Assembly: GCF_011058315.1 (NCBI RefSeq)
Contig: NZ_CP049298.1
Coordinates: forward strand, 1,736,001 to 1,800,000
Direction: 5' to 3'
Source of the DNA: Chryseobacterium sp. POL2
Lineage (GTDB): Bacteria; Bacteroidota; Bacteroidia; Flavobacteriales; Weeksellaceae
Length of the DNA: 64,000 bases
Below the pieces are notes generated by a model, which saw nothing but the letters and a program-made list of their open reading frames with translations, was not told the origin of the DNA and did not search any database. Below, piece after piece: positions 8,880 to 18,974 of the stretch. The position numbers were made by a program, and so were the translations under genes. The first letter of the stretch is position 1. Every line of letters starts with the position of its first letter.

Positions 8880-11800
8880 ATGATTCCACAAAAACTCACT
8901 ATAGAAGGACTTTACTCGTATCAAGATCGCCAAACTATCGATTTTTCGAAATTGACACAAGTTGGCTTGTTCGGAATTTTCGGAGCTGTAGGTTCGGGAA
9001 AATCATCCATTTTGGAAGCGATTTCTTTTGCGTTATATGGAGAAACTGAACGTCTCAACGCGCGTGACAAAAGGGCTTATAACATGATGAACCTAAAATC
9101 TAATCGCTCATATATCGAGTTCGATTTTTTGAATCATGAAAACAAATTGTTTCGAGCTACGCGAGAATACAAAAGAAATTCCAAAAATTTTGAAGATGTA
9201 AAACCAGCTTCCGCCATATTTTACGAATTTAAAAATGGAAATTGGCAACCGCTAGAACACACCAATGCAGAAGAAATCATTGGTTTAACCTATACCAATT
9301 TTAAACGTACTATAATTATTCCGCAAGGTCAGTTTAAAGAGTTTTTGGAGTTGGGAGAGATGGAGAGGACAAAGATGATGAAAGAAATTTTCAATCTTCA
9401 TCGTTTTGATTTGCAAGATGAAGTGAGTAAATTGACTAAGCAAAATCAATCTTTATTAGACCAAATGCAAGGTCATTTGCAAGGTTTTGAAAGCGTTTCA
9501 GAAGAAGGAATTTCGGTTTTGAAAAATCAACTTTTTGAGCAAAAAGAAACTACTGCAAAAATTCAGAAAGAATTTAATCTCATTAATGATAATTTCCAGC
9601 GTTTAAAGGCTTTAAAAACTGATTTTGAAAGTTTGATTCAAAAGAAAAATGACTTTCAGAAACTGAATGAGAAAAAAATTGAAATGGAAACCCAAAAACA
9701 AGAATTAGATATTTTTGAAAAGGTTTATAATGCTTTTTTTCAACTCTTAAAAGATCAAAAAAGATTTCAAACAGAATTGAAAACTCATCTTTCCGACAAA
9801 GATATTCAACAAGGAAATCTAAAGCAACTTCAAGCTAAAGTGGATGAGGTTTTACAAAAAATAGAAGTTTTAAAACCGGAATTTGAACAGCTTTCCCATA
9901 AAAAAGTGGAAGAAAATGATTTAGGATTTTTAATTCAAATTAAAACTTTTGAAACTGAAATTGAAGAAATTAAAAAGCGCACTAAAAAAGGCTTTTATAA
10001 AGTAGAAGAAGTAAAAGAACTGGAAAAAACAATTTCAGAATTTATACAAAAAACAGAAAAAGAAATTCAAGAACTATCAAAAAATCGAATAGATTCTCAA
10101 ATTTTAATGAATGTTGGAAACTGGTTTACGAATAATGAAAACTTGCAGCGGAATTTTAAAAATCAGCAGCAGAAAATTCAAAATTTAGAAATTCAAAACT
10201 CAGAAGTTTCTGAAGAGTTGAGCGTTTTAAAAGTGAATGAACAGACTTTTACTGAAGATTTTAAAATCCAATTGGAAACTTTAGAAACGAAAAAGAAAAA
10301 CTTAGAATCACAAAAAAATCATTTTAAAGTTCAGGAACAATTATCGCAATATGCGCATCAGCTGCACGATGGCGAAGCTTGTCCACTTTGTGGCGCTTTG
10401 GAACATCCCAATATTGTGGAAATAGAAGATATTTCTGCACATTTGAATTCTGTTGTACAAAAAATTTTGGATGCAGAAAACGAGCAAAAATCAATACGAA
10501 ATCTTCAAACTCAGGTTGAGAAAATTATTTTTAAAAAGCAGAATTTCGCAGAACAATTGAAGACAGAAAAGCAAAGTTTAGAAGCTTTGAATACTCAAAT
10601 TTTGGAGCATCAGAAAACTTTTATTTGGGAAGAATTTGAAGCCAACAATCCTGAATTTTTTATTAAGAAAAAAGCGGACGCTGCAGATTTGGAAACGCAA
10701 ATTAATTCTAAGAATGAAGTCTTGAAACAAAAACGCGTGGACTTAGAAAACGAGAGAAAAAGTTTAGAAAAATTTGCCAAAGCCCTGCAACAGTTTGAGT
10801 TGGAAGAAGCGCGAAAATCTACTCAAATTCAGCAAAATAAAATGCATTTAAAAGTTTTAAAATATGATGATTTTAAAACAGAAAATTCTGAAAATTTGAT
10901 TTTGCAATTGAATGATTTAAAAGCTAAAAATCTTGCAACAGAACAAAGTTTCAATCAATTCAATAAAGAATTAGGAGAATTGAATCCGAAATTGGCTTCA
11001 CAAAAAACAGCTTTAGAATTATTGGATAAAAGAATTCTTGAGCTTCAAAAAGAATTGGAAAGTTTAAACAATCAAATTTCTGCGAAGCTTGTTGAGGAAA
11101 AAATTGATTCTATGGAAAAAGTGGACGAGATTTTGGCGTTGCCAATTGATATTCCAAACCAAAGAAAAGAAATTCAAAACTTTAGCATTGCCTTTGAAAC
11201 TTTGAAAAATGGAATTGCTGAACTGGAAATTAAACTCAAAGATTTTTCTTTCGATGATAATCAATTTTCGGAAACTGAAAACCAATTTAAAACCAAAGAA
11301 AAAGAATTGTTGGAAGCGAATACCTTGCAAACCAAAACTTCTGCTGAAATTGAAAGACTTGAGAAAGAATTTAAGAAAAAAGAAGAATTATTACAGGAAT
11401 ATTCAACGCTGGAAAAACGAGCTGAAAATTTAAAAACCATGTTCAATCTCTTTAAAGGAGCGGGTTTTGTGAATTTTGTTTCTTCCATCTATCTCCGTCA
11501 ACTTTGCGATCAGGCGAATGTTCGTTTCCACAGAATGACGAGAAATCAATTGAGTTTGCACTTGGATGATAAAGGGAATTTTGAGATTATTGATTATTTG
11601 AACGAGGGAAGAAGTAGGAGTGTGAAAACGCTTTCTGGAGGTCAGGCTTTTCAAGCCTCTTTAAGTTTGGCTTTGGCGTTGGCGGAATCTGTACAAACCA
11701 ATGCTAAAGCAGAAAAAAACTTTTTCTTTATTGATGAAGGTTTTGGAACCCAAGATACCGAGTCGGTAAATATTGTTTTTGAAACCCTTACAAGTCTTCA

Positions 11801-11918
11801 AAAGGAAAACAGAATTGTAGGAATTATTTCCCATGTGGAAGAATTAAAAGAGCGAATTCCCATGTCTCTAAGCATCGAAAAAGATGAGGAAAAAGGGAGT
11901 AAAGTGCTTGTTTCTTAA
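8880..11918 (+). CDS. sbcC: Exonuclease SbcCD subunit C (Rad50-like ATPase)
   Basis: SMC-like ATPase that bridges DNA ends with SbcD, 1,012 residues. Walker A is GAVGSGKS at residues 35-42. Long coiled coils (about 180-495 and 510-850) flank the zinc hook C501-P-L-C504. The signature LSGGQ starts at residue 918, and Walker B FFFIDEGFG has the catalytic DE at 952-953. All parts of a functional Rad50-type protein are in order. Confidence 0.95.
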   Translation: MIPQKLTIEGLYSYQDRQTIDFSKLTQVGLFGIFGAVGSGKSSILEAISFALYGETERLNARDKRAYNMMNLKSNRSYIEFDFLNHENKLFRATREYKRNSKNFEDVKPASAIFYEFKNGNWQPLEHTNAEEIIGLTYTNFKRTIIIPQGQFKEFLELGEMERTKMMKEIFNLHRFDLQDEVSKLTKQNQSLLDQMQGHLQGFESVSEEGISVLKNQLFEQKETTAKIQKEFNLINDNFQRLKALKTDFESLIQKKNDFQKLNEKKIEMETQKQELDIFEKVYNAFFQLLKDQKRFQTELKTHLSDKDIQQGNLKQLQAKVDEVLQKIEVLKPEFEQLSHKKVEENDLGFLIQIKTFETEIEEIKKRTKKGFYKVEEVKELEKTISEFIQKTEKEIQELSKNRIDSQILMNVGNWFTNNENLQRNFKNQQQKIQNLEIQNSEVSEELSVLKVNEQTFTEDFKIQLETLETKKKNLESQKNHFKVQEQLSQYAHQLHDGEACPLCGALEHPNIVEIEDISAHLNSVVQKILDAENEQKSIRNLQTQVEKIIFKKQNFAEQLKTEKQSLEALNTQILEHQKTFIWEEFEANNPEFFIKKKADAADLETQINSKNEVLKQKRVDLENERKSLEKFAKALQQFELEEARKSTQIQQNKMHLKVLKYDDFKTENSENLILQLNDLKAKNLATEQSFNQFNKELGELNPKLASQKTALELLDKRILELQKELESLNNQISAKLVEEKIDSMEKVDEILALPIDIPNQRKEIQNFSIAFETLKNGIAELEIKLKDFSFDDNQFSETENQFKTKEKELLEANTLQTKTSAEIERLEKEFKKKEELLQEYSTLEKRAENLKTMFNLFKGAGFVNFVSSIYLRQLCDQANVRFHRMTRNQLSLHLDDKGNFEIIDYLNEGRSRSVKTLSGGQAFQASLSLALALAESVQTNAKAEKNFFFIDEGFGTQDTESVNIVFETLTSLQKENRIVGIISHVEELKERIPMSLSIEKDEEKGSKVLVS

Positions 11919-11979
11919 TTGAATTTATAAAAATAAATAAATCTGAGCCTTGTTAGAGCTTCTGCTTATCTGCTTTTGC

Positions 11980-12117
11980 AATAGGGATAGAAGCGGCTAT
12001 CCTTTTGGCTTGGCGTGAGGTGGCGGAGCGTAGCGGAGCCATCCGAGCGGCAAGCTAAAAGATAATAGCGAATAGCCCGACCCGAGTGTTGGATGAGTGG
12101 CTGCGAGGGAATTGCCC
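11980..12117. repeat. Structured dispersed intergenic repeat
   Basis: The short hairpin GGATAG-aagcgg-CTATCC lies at the left end. A longer imperfect palindrome pairs GGCTATCCTTTTGGCTTG (11995-12012) with CAAGCTAAAAGATAATAGC (12051-12069). Its centre is itself nearly palindromic (TGGCGGAGCGTAGCGGAGCC). The G+C-rich, folded, non-coding character is typical of dispersed elements of Chryseobacterium-group genomes. Confidence 0.5.
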
Positions 12118-12127
12118 TAATAAAATT

Positions 12128-13129
12128 TTAGAATTTACGCGCTTTTGCAAGCATGGGAATCGAGATAAGCCCCATAACCAACATGATGCAAATCTGCAGC
12201 GGCAAAGAAATAAATGAATAAATAAGTCCAATCTCTCCACCCAAGTGTGCATCTTTGCCCATGGAAAGAAACAACGCCATAAAACCAAATTTCATTGCGA
12301 GATTGAATGCGCCAATGCCTCCACTTGCAGGAATGATCATCCCAAGCGTACCAACAACCAAAATGAAAAAACCGTCGGCAAAGCCGAAATCGGACGTTTC
12401 GGGAAGTGCAAAGCAAACCAAATAAGCCGCCAAATAATAGCTCACCCAAATAGCAATGGTATAAATAAAGAATTTTAGTTTTTGTTTTAATTTAAAAATC
12501 GATGTTAGTCCATTGAGAATACCATCTATAAAGCCAACTATTTTCCCAATAACAGGAAGGCTTCTAAGTCTTTTTCGAAGTGCTAAAAACAATAATCCAG
12601 CACCAATTAAAATACCCAAAACCAATCCTATTTTGTTTGGATTAATCTTAGCGCCCGATTGTTGGTAAAAGGCTAAAATCGCATCGTATTTAAAAATCAG
12701 AGTAAGACCTAAAAAAACCAACATACAAACCAAATCGATAACACGCTCCAAGATAATTGTCCCAAAAGATTTATCAACCGGAACTTTTTCTACGCCGTAA
12801 AGCGCTGTCGCCCGGGCCACTTCCCCACTTCTGGGAATGGTTAAATTCATGAGATAACCGAATGATATGGACCACAAAGAATTGGCATTTGAGATTTGGT
12901 ATCCCATAGGTTCTAGAAGTAGATTCCAACGGATGGCACGAAACCAATAGGCCAACAACCCGAACACTGCCGCAAAAAGTACCCACAAATAATTGGCTTT
13001 TGCCAAAGATGTTTTGATGACATCAAAGTCTAATCCGCGCAAAGCTAGCCAAAGGAAAAATCCTGCAAATACAATAGAAATCGCAATACTTAAAAATTTT
13101 TTGAGAGGACTTTTGGATGTGTTCTCCAT
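12128..13129 (-). CDS. Flippase-like integral membrane protein (lysylphosphatidylglycerol synthase TM family)
   Basis: The 333-residue protein has about eight hydrophobic segments, beginning with a membrane-spanning stretch at 14-32. The family signature around RAIRWNLLLEPMGY and NLTIPRSGEVARATALYG is the UPF0104/AglD-like core. GTLGMIIPASGGIGAFNLAMKF near residue 260 is also typical. Substrate unknown; relatives are proposed lipid or glycolipid translocators. It starts four bases after panD stops, so the two form an operon. Confidence 0.8.
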   Translation of the reverse strand: MENTSKSPLKKFLSIAISIVFAGFFLWLALRGLDFDVIKTSLAKANYLWVLFAAVFGLLAYWFRAIRWNLLLEPMGYQISNANSLWSISFGYLMNLTIPRSGEVARATALYGVEKVPVDKSFGTIILERVIDLVCMLVFLGLTLIFKYDAILAFYQQSGAKINPNKIGLVLGILIGAGLLFLALRKRLRSLPVIGKIVGFIDGILNGLTSIFKLKQKLKFFIYTIAIWVSYYLAAYLVCFALPETSDFGFADGFFILVVGTLGMIIPASGGIGAFNLAMKFGFMALFLSMGKDAHLGGEIGLIYSFISLPLQICIMLVMGLISIPMLAKARKF

Positions 13130-13133
13130 TCGG

Positions 13134-13484
13134 TTAAGTTAAAAGGTTGGTTTCTTCGTTCGGGAAAACAATTTTGGGTTGGAAAGTTTTGGCTTCTTCA
13201 GGCGTCATTTGTGCATAGGCGATGATAATCACGGTATCGCCTTTGTGCACTTTGCGCGCGGCAGGTCCATTAAGGCAAATCTCGCCAGATCCTCTTTTAC
13301 CTTTTATAACATAGGTGTCAAAACGTTCGCCATTGTTAACATTCACGATATAGACTCTTTCGCCTACGATAAGCCCTGCGGCATCGATAAGATCTTCGTC
13401 AATGGTAATACTTCCGATATAGTTAAGATCCGACTCGGTAACTTTTACACGGTGAATCTTGGATTTGAAAACTTCTATTAACAT
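13134..13484 (-). CDS. panD: Aspartate 1-decarboxylase
   Basis: Makes beta-alanine from aspartate for pantothenate and coenzyme A synthesis. The 116-residue proenzyme contains the self-cleavage site G24-S25 (YIGSITID), which yields the pyruvoyl group. Supporting motifs are [20 protein letters not shown] and [16 protein letters not shown]. Family length and order are normal. Confidence 0.95.
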   Translation of the reverse strand: MLIEVFKSKIHRVKVTESDLNYIGSITIDEDLIDAAGLIVGERVYIVNVNNGERFDTYVIKGKRGSGEICLNGPAARKVHKGDTVIIIAYAQMTPEEAKTFQPKIVFPNEETNLLT

Positions 13485-13819
13485 GCTGCAAATTTACTAC
13501 AAATATGTATTTTCTAATAAAAACTCGTCTTAAATTATTATTATCTCCAAAAATAGTTTAAGCTAAGTTTAATATTAAAATTCAAGAATTAATAATTTGC
13601 AACTGTAAAAGACAAATATTGCTAATATCCTTATTCTATGGTGATAATGACTTAACATCATTTAAAAAAAGCCCATTATTTGGCGAAAATTCAAATTATC
13701 ATATTTACAGCATTATGAAATAAATATTATATTTTTCTTTAAAAAAGGCAAAAACACTTGTGTGAAATGAAAAAAGTTTTATATTTGCTATAACAACATA
13801 ACTTTAATCACATATAATT
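13485..13819. other. Intergenic region between panD and HU gene starts
   Basis: AT-rich divergent upstream region of panD (minus) and the HU gene (plus). Apart from the HU promoter no gene or repeat is visible. Confidence 0.5.
13758..13787 (+). promoter_or_regulatory. Promoter of the HU gene
   Basis: TTG at 13758-13760, a 19-base spacer, then TATATTTG at 13780-13787. This is a full match to the Bacteroidota TTG/TAnnTTTG promoter, 32 bases before the start codon. Confidence 0.75.
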
Positions 13820-14110
13820 ATGAACAAGTCTGAATTAATCGATGCAATCGCGAAAGATGCAGAAATCACAAAAGTAGCTGCTAAGAAAGCTTTAGAATCA
13901 TTTATTAGCAATGTTACAACAACTTTGAAAAAGAAAGAAGGTAAAGTATCTCTAGTAGGATTCGGGACTTTCTCGGTATCGGAAAGAGCTGCAAGACAAG
14001 GTATCAACCCTGCAACAAAAAAGCCAATCAAAATTGCTGCTAAAAAAGTGGCAAAATTCAAAGCTGGAGCTGACTTAGCTACTGCAGTAGCTGGCGCAAA
14101 GAAAAAATAA
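13820..14110 (+). CDS. HU family DNA-binding protein
   Basis: Nucleoid protein that bends DNA without sequence specificity. It has 96 residues, beginning MNKSELIDAIAKDAEITK. The diagnostic LVGFGTFSVSERAARQGINP turn and beta-arm cover residues 51-70. The C-terminal tail is Ala/Lys-rich. It is monocistronic, with a strong promoter upstream and a terminator downstream. Confidence 0.95.
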   Translation: MNKSELIDAIAKDAEITKVAAKKALESFISNVTTTLKKKEGKVSLVGFGTFSVSERAARQGINPATKKPIKIAAKKVAKFKAGADLATAVAGAKKK

Positions 14111-14137
14111 TTCTTGATTCTTTATACAGAACACATC

Positions 14138-14167
14138 AGGCTTTCCATTGGAAAGCCTGTTTTTTTA
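14138..14167 (+). terminator. Terminator of the HU gene
   Basis: Perfect 9-bp stem AGGCTTTCC (14138-14146) with GGAAAGCCT (14150-14158), a three-base loop, then a run of Ts (14160-14167). It lies 27 bases after the HU stop codon. Confidence 0.9.
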
Positions 14168-14169
14168 TT

Positions 14170-14817
14170 TTAGTTATTAAATTTAATTGCTTTTGCAGGA
14201 ATTCCGACTGCTGTACAATTAGACGGAAGAGATCTTGAAACGACTGCACCAGCACCTACTATCGTATTCTCTCCAATTTTCAGCTGATTGATAATTTTTG
14301 CCCCAGTTCCTACATACACAGAATCTTCAATATCTACTTCTCCAGAAATATTCACAGATGGCATAAAAGATGAATACTTACCTATAGTTACGTCATGTCC
14401 AACTGTACAATATAAATTAAGTATCACAAAATCTCCAACACTAATATTACATGTTAAAATTGATCCCTCGCAGATAATCGACCCTTTCCCTATAAAAACC
14501 TCATCATTCGAAATAGAGACATTTGGATGAATAAGCTTTGGATAACTAACATTTTTATTAGTTATTAGTTTTATAATTTGGGCTTTTAATTTGGGTTCTC
14601 CAATTGATATTGCAATATCTAATTTATTATGCCAGCCATTCAATTCTGCTAACCCCCCGAGGTTAGGAATACCATTAATCTTCTCACCAATCTCATAAGC
14701 ATCATCAAAAAAACCAAGTAAGTTATATGTATTCGGTTTATCTCTATTGATTGCATCAATTATCGTTTTCACTTCACGACCAAAGCCTCCTGCTCCAAAA
14801 ATCGCAATATCTTTCAT
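14170..14817 (-). CDS. NeuD/PglD-type sugar O- or N-acetyltransferase
   Basis: Transfers an acyl group to a nucleotide-activated amino sugar in surface glycan synthesis. It has 215 residues. The N-terminal Rossmann-like part begins DIAIFGAGGFGREVKTII. From about residue 90 there are left-handed beta-helix hexapeptides (IGKGSIICEGSILTC, VGHDVTIGKYSSFMPS, and GENTIVGAGAVVSRSLP near the end). It is last in a three-gene minus-strand glycan cluster. Confidence 0.85.
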   Translation of the reverse strand: MKDIAIFGAGGFGREVKTIIDAINRDKPNTYNLLGFFDDAYEIGEKINGIPNLGGLAELNGWHNKLDIAISIGEPKLKAQIIKLITNKNVSYPKLIHPNVSISNDEVFIGKGSIICEGSILTCNISVGDFVILNLYCTVGHDVTIGKYSSFMPSVNISGEVDIEDSVYVGTGAKIINQLKIGENTIVGAGAVVSRSLPSNCTAVGIPAKAIKFNN

Positions 14818-14828
14818 TTATTTTATTA

Positions 14829-15434
14829 TTAATTTTTACCATTAAAAGCTTCGATACTAACTTGACCTTCCTGCGAAATTCCTTCTCGGATTAAGACTTT
14901 TTTTATTGTTAAAAAGAATATTCTACAATCCAAAACAAAGCTGATATTATCAACATACTCTACATCCAAAGCTAACTTTCTGGTCCACGAGATGGCATTT
15001 CGTCCGTTAACTTGAGCCCAACCTGTTATTCCAGGTTTTAACTCGTGACGGCGTTTTTGTTCTGTACTATAAAGCGAGATATATTCTGGCAACAAAGGCC
15101 GCGGACCTATAAGACTCATATCACCTTTGATGACATTGATTAATTGCGGAATTTCATCAATAGAGGTTTTCCGCACGATAGCCCCTATTTTTGTTAACCG
15201 CTGACTATCGGGAAGCAGTTGTCCTTCACGGTCTTTTTTGTCATTCATGGTTTTGAATTTGATGATTCTGAAAATCTTCTCGTTCTTACCTGGACGTCTT
15301 TGTAAAAAGAATGGTTTCCCTTGATTGGCAAAATATAAACCTATCGTCACCACAATCAAAACTGGTGATAGTAAGACCAAGGCTACACTTGCAATCACAA
15401 AATCTAAAATTCTTTTTATAAAGTTTTTATACAT
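14829..15434 (-). CDS. Initiating sugar-phosphate transferase (PglC/WcaJ type)
   Basis: Attaches the first sugar-1-phosphate to undecaprenyl phosphate. I place the start at the ATG at 15434 ([17 protein letters not shown]), giving 201 residues; the longer frame to 15527 would run into the preceding gene. One N-terminal hydrophobic segment (about 9-32) is followed by [39 protein letters not shown] and [10 protein letters not shown], the bacterial sugar transferase signature. The single membrane segment marks it as a short PglC-like form. Confidence 0.9.
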   Translation of the reverse strand: MYKNFIKRILDFVIASVALVLLSPVLIVVTIGLYFANQGKPFFLQRRPGKNEKIFRIIKFKTMNDKKDREGQLLPDSQRLTKIGAIVRKTSIDEIPQLINVIKGDMSLIGPRPLLPEYISLYSTEQKRRHELKPGITGWAQVNGRNAISWTRKLALDVEYVDNISFVLDCRIFFLTIKKVLIREGISQEGQVSIEAFNGKN

Positions 15435-15484
15435 ATTTCGTTTTTTACTTTTTAAATCTAAAAAGCTTTTATTTCTTAACTGAA

Positions 15485-16639
15485 TTAATTTAATAATCCT
15501 TGATATTCTCCCAAAAGTGCATCCCAAATTATCTGTTGTTGATAACGTTCTACAACCATTGGACGTGCGTTATTCTTTAAATTCTGAAAACGATTTTTAT
15601 CGTCAATCAATCTCTGCATCGCTTGTTCCAGCGCTTTTTCATTTTTAACAGGAATAATGACGCCATTTTTGCCTTCTACAATTATTTCGTTGCAGCCATT
15701 AATATCAGAAACAATACTTGGCAATCCCATTGCACCTGCTTGCATCACAACGTTAGGAAAACCTTCCCTGTAACTAGGAAAAGTCAAGACATCTGACACC
15801 ACCAAATAAGGCCGAACATCCGATTGCCAACCTGCAAGGATAATATTGGGATTGGACTTTATTTTTTTCATTGTGATTTCGGATAACGGATCCAGTTCTT
15901 CCTCAAAAGTGCCTACCAAAATAAGTTTAGCTTTAGAATTATTTTTAGAAATAGAGTCAAAAGCCGCAATCAATTCGTTAATACCTTTATCGCCGACCAG
16001 ACGTCCGACAAATATAAAAACAAAATCATCTTGCTGAATATCTAATTCTTTTTTAAGATTTTCCAAGTCTTGTTTTGAAAGATTTTCAGGACTGAAATAA
16101 TGGGTGTCAATCCCGTTAGACGAGCCGTTTCCGATGACTTTCAACTTCGAAGATGCTGTTAAGTGATGTTCCAAAATAAAATCCTCCAAACCTTTAGAAT
16201 TGGGATAAACTTTGGTAGCCGCCGCATAAGTCAATTTTTCAACAGCCAAAAGAATCTTTCTTTTAAGACCTTTAGCCTCCATCAAAGGCAAACCTGCAAC
16301 GGTATGCAAACGATGTGGAACTCCCGCCAAGCTTGCCGCTAACATACTTACAAGCCCTGCTTTTGGGGTGTGAGAATGTATAATTTCCGGATTTTCTCGC
16401 TTGAGAAATTGGTACATTTCCCATACAGCTTTTAGATCTTGCCAAGGTGTAATCTTCCGCGTCATCTCAATTGGATGTGTCTTAATCTCTAACAAATCCC
16501 CTACTTTTTCTAAAGCGATGGCATCTGATGAAACAGCCGTTAAATCAAAATACTGATTCATAAAAGTCAGTTGATTTCCCAAAAGTTTTTCTAAAGAAAT
16601 GGGCACTGTGGTAACGCGGACAAGTTTTGCTTTTGACAT
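15485..16639 (-). CDS. Glycosyltransferase family 4
   Basis: GT-B fold glycosyltransferase of 384 residues. The N-terminal acceptor domain contains [20 protein letters not shown] and [11 protein letters not shown]. The C-terminal donor domain has [18 protein letters not shown], then [20 protein letters not shown], which contains the E-x7-E motif of retaining GT4 enzymes. It lies upstream of the initiating transferase in the same direction, consistent with early assembly of a repeat unit or glycoprotein glycan. Confidence 0.9.
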   Translation of the reverse strand: MSKAKLVRVTTVPISLEKLLGNQLTFMNQYFDLTAVSSDAIALEKVGDLLEIKTHPIEMTRKITPWQDLKAVWEMYQFLKRENPEIIHSHTPKAGLVSMLAASLAGVPHRLHTVAGLPLMEAKGLKRKILLAVEKLTYAAATKVYPNSKGLEDFILEHHLTASSKLKVIGNGSSNGIDTHYFSPENLSKQDLENLKKELDIQQDDFVFIFVGRLVGDKGINELIAAFDSISKNNSKAKLILVGTFEEELDPLSEITMKKIKSNPNIILAGWQSDVRPYLVVSDVLTFPSYREGFPNVVMQAGAMGLPSIVSDINGCNEIIVEGKNGVIIPVKNEKALEQAMQRLIDDKNRFQNLKNNARPMVVERYQQQIIWDALLGEYQGLLN

Positions 16640-16827
16640 ATTTCTAAAAAACGCGGTAAAGATATTGATTTTTGAATTTTAAATATCTATCTCTATAAGT
16701 CTTTTGGTGGATATTTTTTCATCTTAAAATTGACGAACAAATATTTAAAAACAATAACTAAAAACAACCAAACATTATTAAAGCCAAATAAAGAAAACAT
16801 TATCTTCGTAAAACCAAAGCAAATTTT

Positions 16828-17373
16828 ATGAAAAAGATAATCTTAATACTATCCGTCGCAACACTCTTACATTCTTGCGTTGTTTCCACCGCAGCAAAAG
16901 CTGTAAAAGGCGTTGCAAAAGTCGGATACAAAGCCGTAAAAGGAACCGTAAACGGCATTAGCTGGGCTGTTAGCAAAGCCAATGGAAAAATAGATGAAGA
17001 CCGCGTAGATGGCACTTGGAAAGTGGTTGGCGTTTACAAGGGTTCTTTCGAAGATTTTCAAAAAGATCAAAATCCAGACAATTCTTTCGCTACCGAATGT
17101 AATGATGCTTTTGATCAAATTATTTTTAAATCCAACCGCTCAAAATTCAAACCTGTCCACTGCAGCAACGAAGAAGAAAATTGGATTAAATATAAATTTG
17201 AATTCGGGAAAAATCCTTTGACCAAAGAAAAAGAAAATTATATCGAATACAACTCTAACAACTACATTACAGTGATTGATGTTAATAATAAAACGATGGT
17301 TCTGGAAGGTAACCTTATGTCCAAACTAGCTTTCTCAGGCGCCAAACTCTACCTTTTAGAAAAAGTAAAATAA
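16828..17373 (+). CDS. Predicted lipoprotein of unknown function
   Basis: The 181-residue product has a lipoprotein signal: charged MKK, hydrophobic stretch, then the LLHSC lipobox with Cys17. Residues 20-55 are Ala/Lys/Gly-rich with a repeated pattern (KAVKGVAKVGYKAVKGTVNG). The remainder looks like a lipocalin-type beta barrel (DGTWKVVGVYKG, then NYITVIDVNNKTMVL). No family assigned. Confidence 0.7.
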   Translation: MKKIILILSVATLLHSCVVSTAAKAVKGVAKVGYKAVKGTVNGISWAVSKANGKIDEDRVDGTWKVVGVYKGSFEDFQKDQNPDNSFATECNDAFDQIIFKSNRSKFKPVHCSNEEENWIKYKFEFGKNPLTKEKENYIEYNSNNYITVIDVNNKTMVLEGNLMSKLAFSGAKLYLLEKVK

Positions 17374-17394
17374 TTTTTAAACTCTAAAAATCTT

Positions 17395-18516
17395 TTGAGA
17401 AAATTATTACCCCTTGTCGTTATTTTTTTTATATACACTCCTATTTTTTCGCAAAACACGATGGTCTTTGTAGGCTCTTTCAATTGGGACAAAAACGAGG
17501 AAGGCATATATATTTTTGAACTCGACAGCATTACTGGAACGCTAACAAAAACCTCATCCGTAAAAGGAATTCTCAATCCATCTTTTCTTACATTATCCAC
17601 TAATGGCAACTTTCTTTACGCTTGTACGGATAGCAAAACACCCAATGCTGGAAGCATCAGTAGTTTTAAATTTGATATTAAAAACAAAAAACTAAGTTAT
17701 ATAAACAGCCAAAAAACGGATGGTGAAAACCCTGTATACGTCAGTGTACACAACAATAGAAAATGGCTACTGAATGCTAATTACACAGAATCAAGTATTT
17801 CTATTTTTCCAATTGTGGAGGATGGGAGTATAGCAACACATGTTCAGCATTTTCAGTTTTCGGAAGGCAGCATTGACAAAAAAAGACAACAAAAATCACA
17901 TTTACATTCGGCGGTGTTTTCTCCAAATTTTGATTATGCTTTTTTCACGGACTTAGGCGCTGACAAAATAAGAATTTTCAAATTTGAAAATGAAAATCCT
18001 AAACCGCTCCAACCAACCGAAATACCTGAAATTAAAAGCACCTTAGGAAGCGGTCCAAGACATCTCACATTCCATCCCAATGGGAAGTTTGTATATTGCA
18101 TCGAGGAAATGGGCGGAAGCATCAGTGCTTACAAATTTGAGAATTCAAAGTTTGAAAACATACAAAACATTGCTACCCACAACAAGCGGTATAAAAAGGA
18201 TTTTGATAATTCGGACATTCACATTTCGCAAGACGGGAAGTTTTTATACGCTTCCAATCGCGGAAAGGAAAATAATATTGCTATATTTTCTATCCTTGAA
18301 GATGGTCGCCTAGAAAACATTGGCTATCAGCGAACCAAAGGCAAACACCCTAGAACGTTCGCGATGGATGAATCTGGAAAATTCCTTATTGTAGCAAATA
18401 CCCAAACGAGCAATCTCTCAGTATTTCGACGCGATTCTAAAACAGGATTATTGAAATTTCTTAACAAGGATACAAAAATTAAAAATGCTTCACATGTAAT
18501 TATTAAGAAATATTGA
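17395..18516 (+). CDS. Secreted lactonase family (7-bladed beta-propeller) protein
   Basis: The 373-residue protein belongs to the 6-phosphogluconolactonase/carboxymuconate cyclase superfamily. Characteristic pieces are GIYIFELDSITGTL, NPVYVSVHNNRKWLLNANYT, GSGPRHLTFHPNGKFVYCIE and KHPRTFAMDESGKFLIVANT. The apparent start is TTG at 17395, since no ATG lies in frame between the previous gene and the signal peptide (RKLLPLVVIFFIYTPIFSQ). The signal peptide argues for export, so a cytoplasmic pentose-phosphate role is unlikely. It is 21 bases behind the lipoprotein gene. Confidence 0.8.
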   Translation: MRKLLPLVVIFFIYTPIFSQNTMVFVGSFNWDKNEEGIYIFELDSITGTLTKTSSVKGILNPSFLTLSTNGNFLYACTDSKTPNAGSISSFKFDIKNKKLSYINSQKTDGENPVYVSVHNNRKWLLNANYTESSISIFPIVEDGSIATHVQHFQFSEGSIDKKRQQKSHLHSAVFSPNFDYAFFTDLGADKIRIFKFENENPKPLQPTEIPEIKSTLGSGPRHLTFHPNGKFVYCIEEMGGSISAYKFENSKFENIQNIATHNKRYKKDFDNSDIHISQDGKFLYASNRGKENNIAIFSILEDGRLENIGYQRTKGKHPRTFAMDESGKFLIVANTQTSNLSVFRRDSKTGLLKFLNKDTKIKNASHVIIKKY

Positions 18517-18974
18517 TTCTTTACTTTTCGCTGCTATTTAAAATTAAATCCTCTAAAAAACATTTAAAAAACAAAATTAGCCATCTGATACAACACGCAG
18601 TAACACCTTTACGTCCGTGTAATAGTTCCAGAAACAGGCACCATGGTACACCGAACTAAGGGATTATTGGTTGGGTCGTCTGGTCATCGTCACGGCTACA
18701 GGCAACCAACACAATTCCTGCTAAAAGAAGTACTACTAATTTTTTCATTATCAATAATTTTATGCTTTTTGTTGATACCAAAATTATTGTGAACACATTA
18801 GAACTACAATCCTTATAAATGAGGAATTTTATAATGTCATTTTTTTAAAAACCTACACGTTCTTAAAAGCAATTCGAAAATAGGGATACACCAAACAGCA
18901 TTCTATAATTTGGATGTTTACTATTTGGTTTTCTTGGGCAAAATTTTTTGCTCCAAACAAAAGAGGTAAAAGCT
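18517..18974. other. Intergenic region with a possible small lipoprotein remnant
   Basis: Between the lactonase-like gene and the secreted-protein pair only one short minus-strand lipoprotein-like frame is visible, at 18656-18748. The rest is AT-rich and unremarkable. Confidence 0.4.
18656..18748 (-). CDS. Very short lipoprotein-like frame, possibly frameshifted
   Basis: ATG at 18748 opens MKKLVVLLLAGIVLVACSRD, a textbook lipoprotein signal with Cys17, but the frame stops after 30 residues. In another frame the sequence continues DDPTNNPLVRCTMVPVSGTI to a stop at 18609-18611, which looks like a natural tail. One added base near 18680-18690 would join the two. It may be a 40-50-residue lipoprotein with a recent frameshift, or a genuinely tiny one. 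Confidence 0.35.
   Translation of the reverse strand: MKKLVVLLLAGIVLVACSRDDDQTTQPIIP

Noticed and set aside
13487-13494. TAAATTTG on the minus strand as panD promoter
   Set aside because: It ends only a few bases before the start codon, which would make panD leaderless; not convincing without a -33 element.
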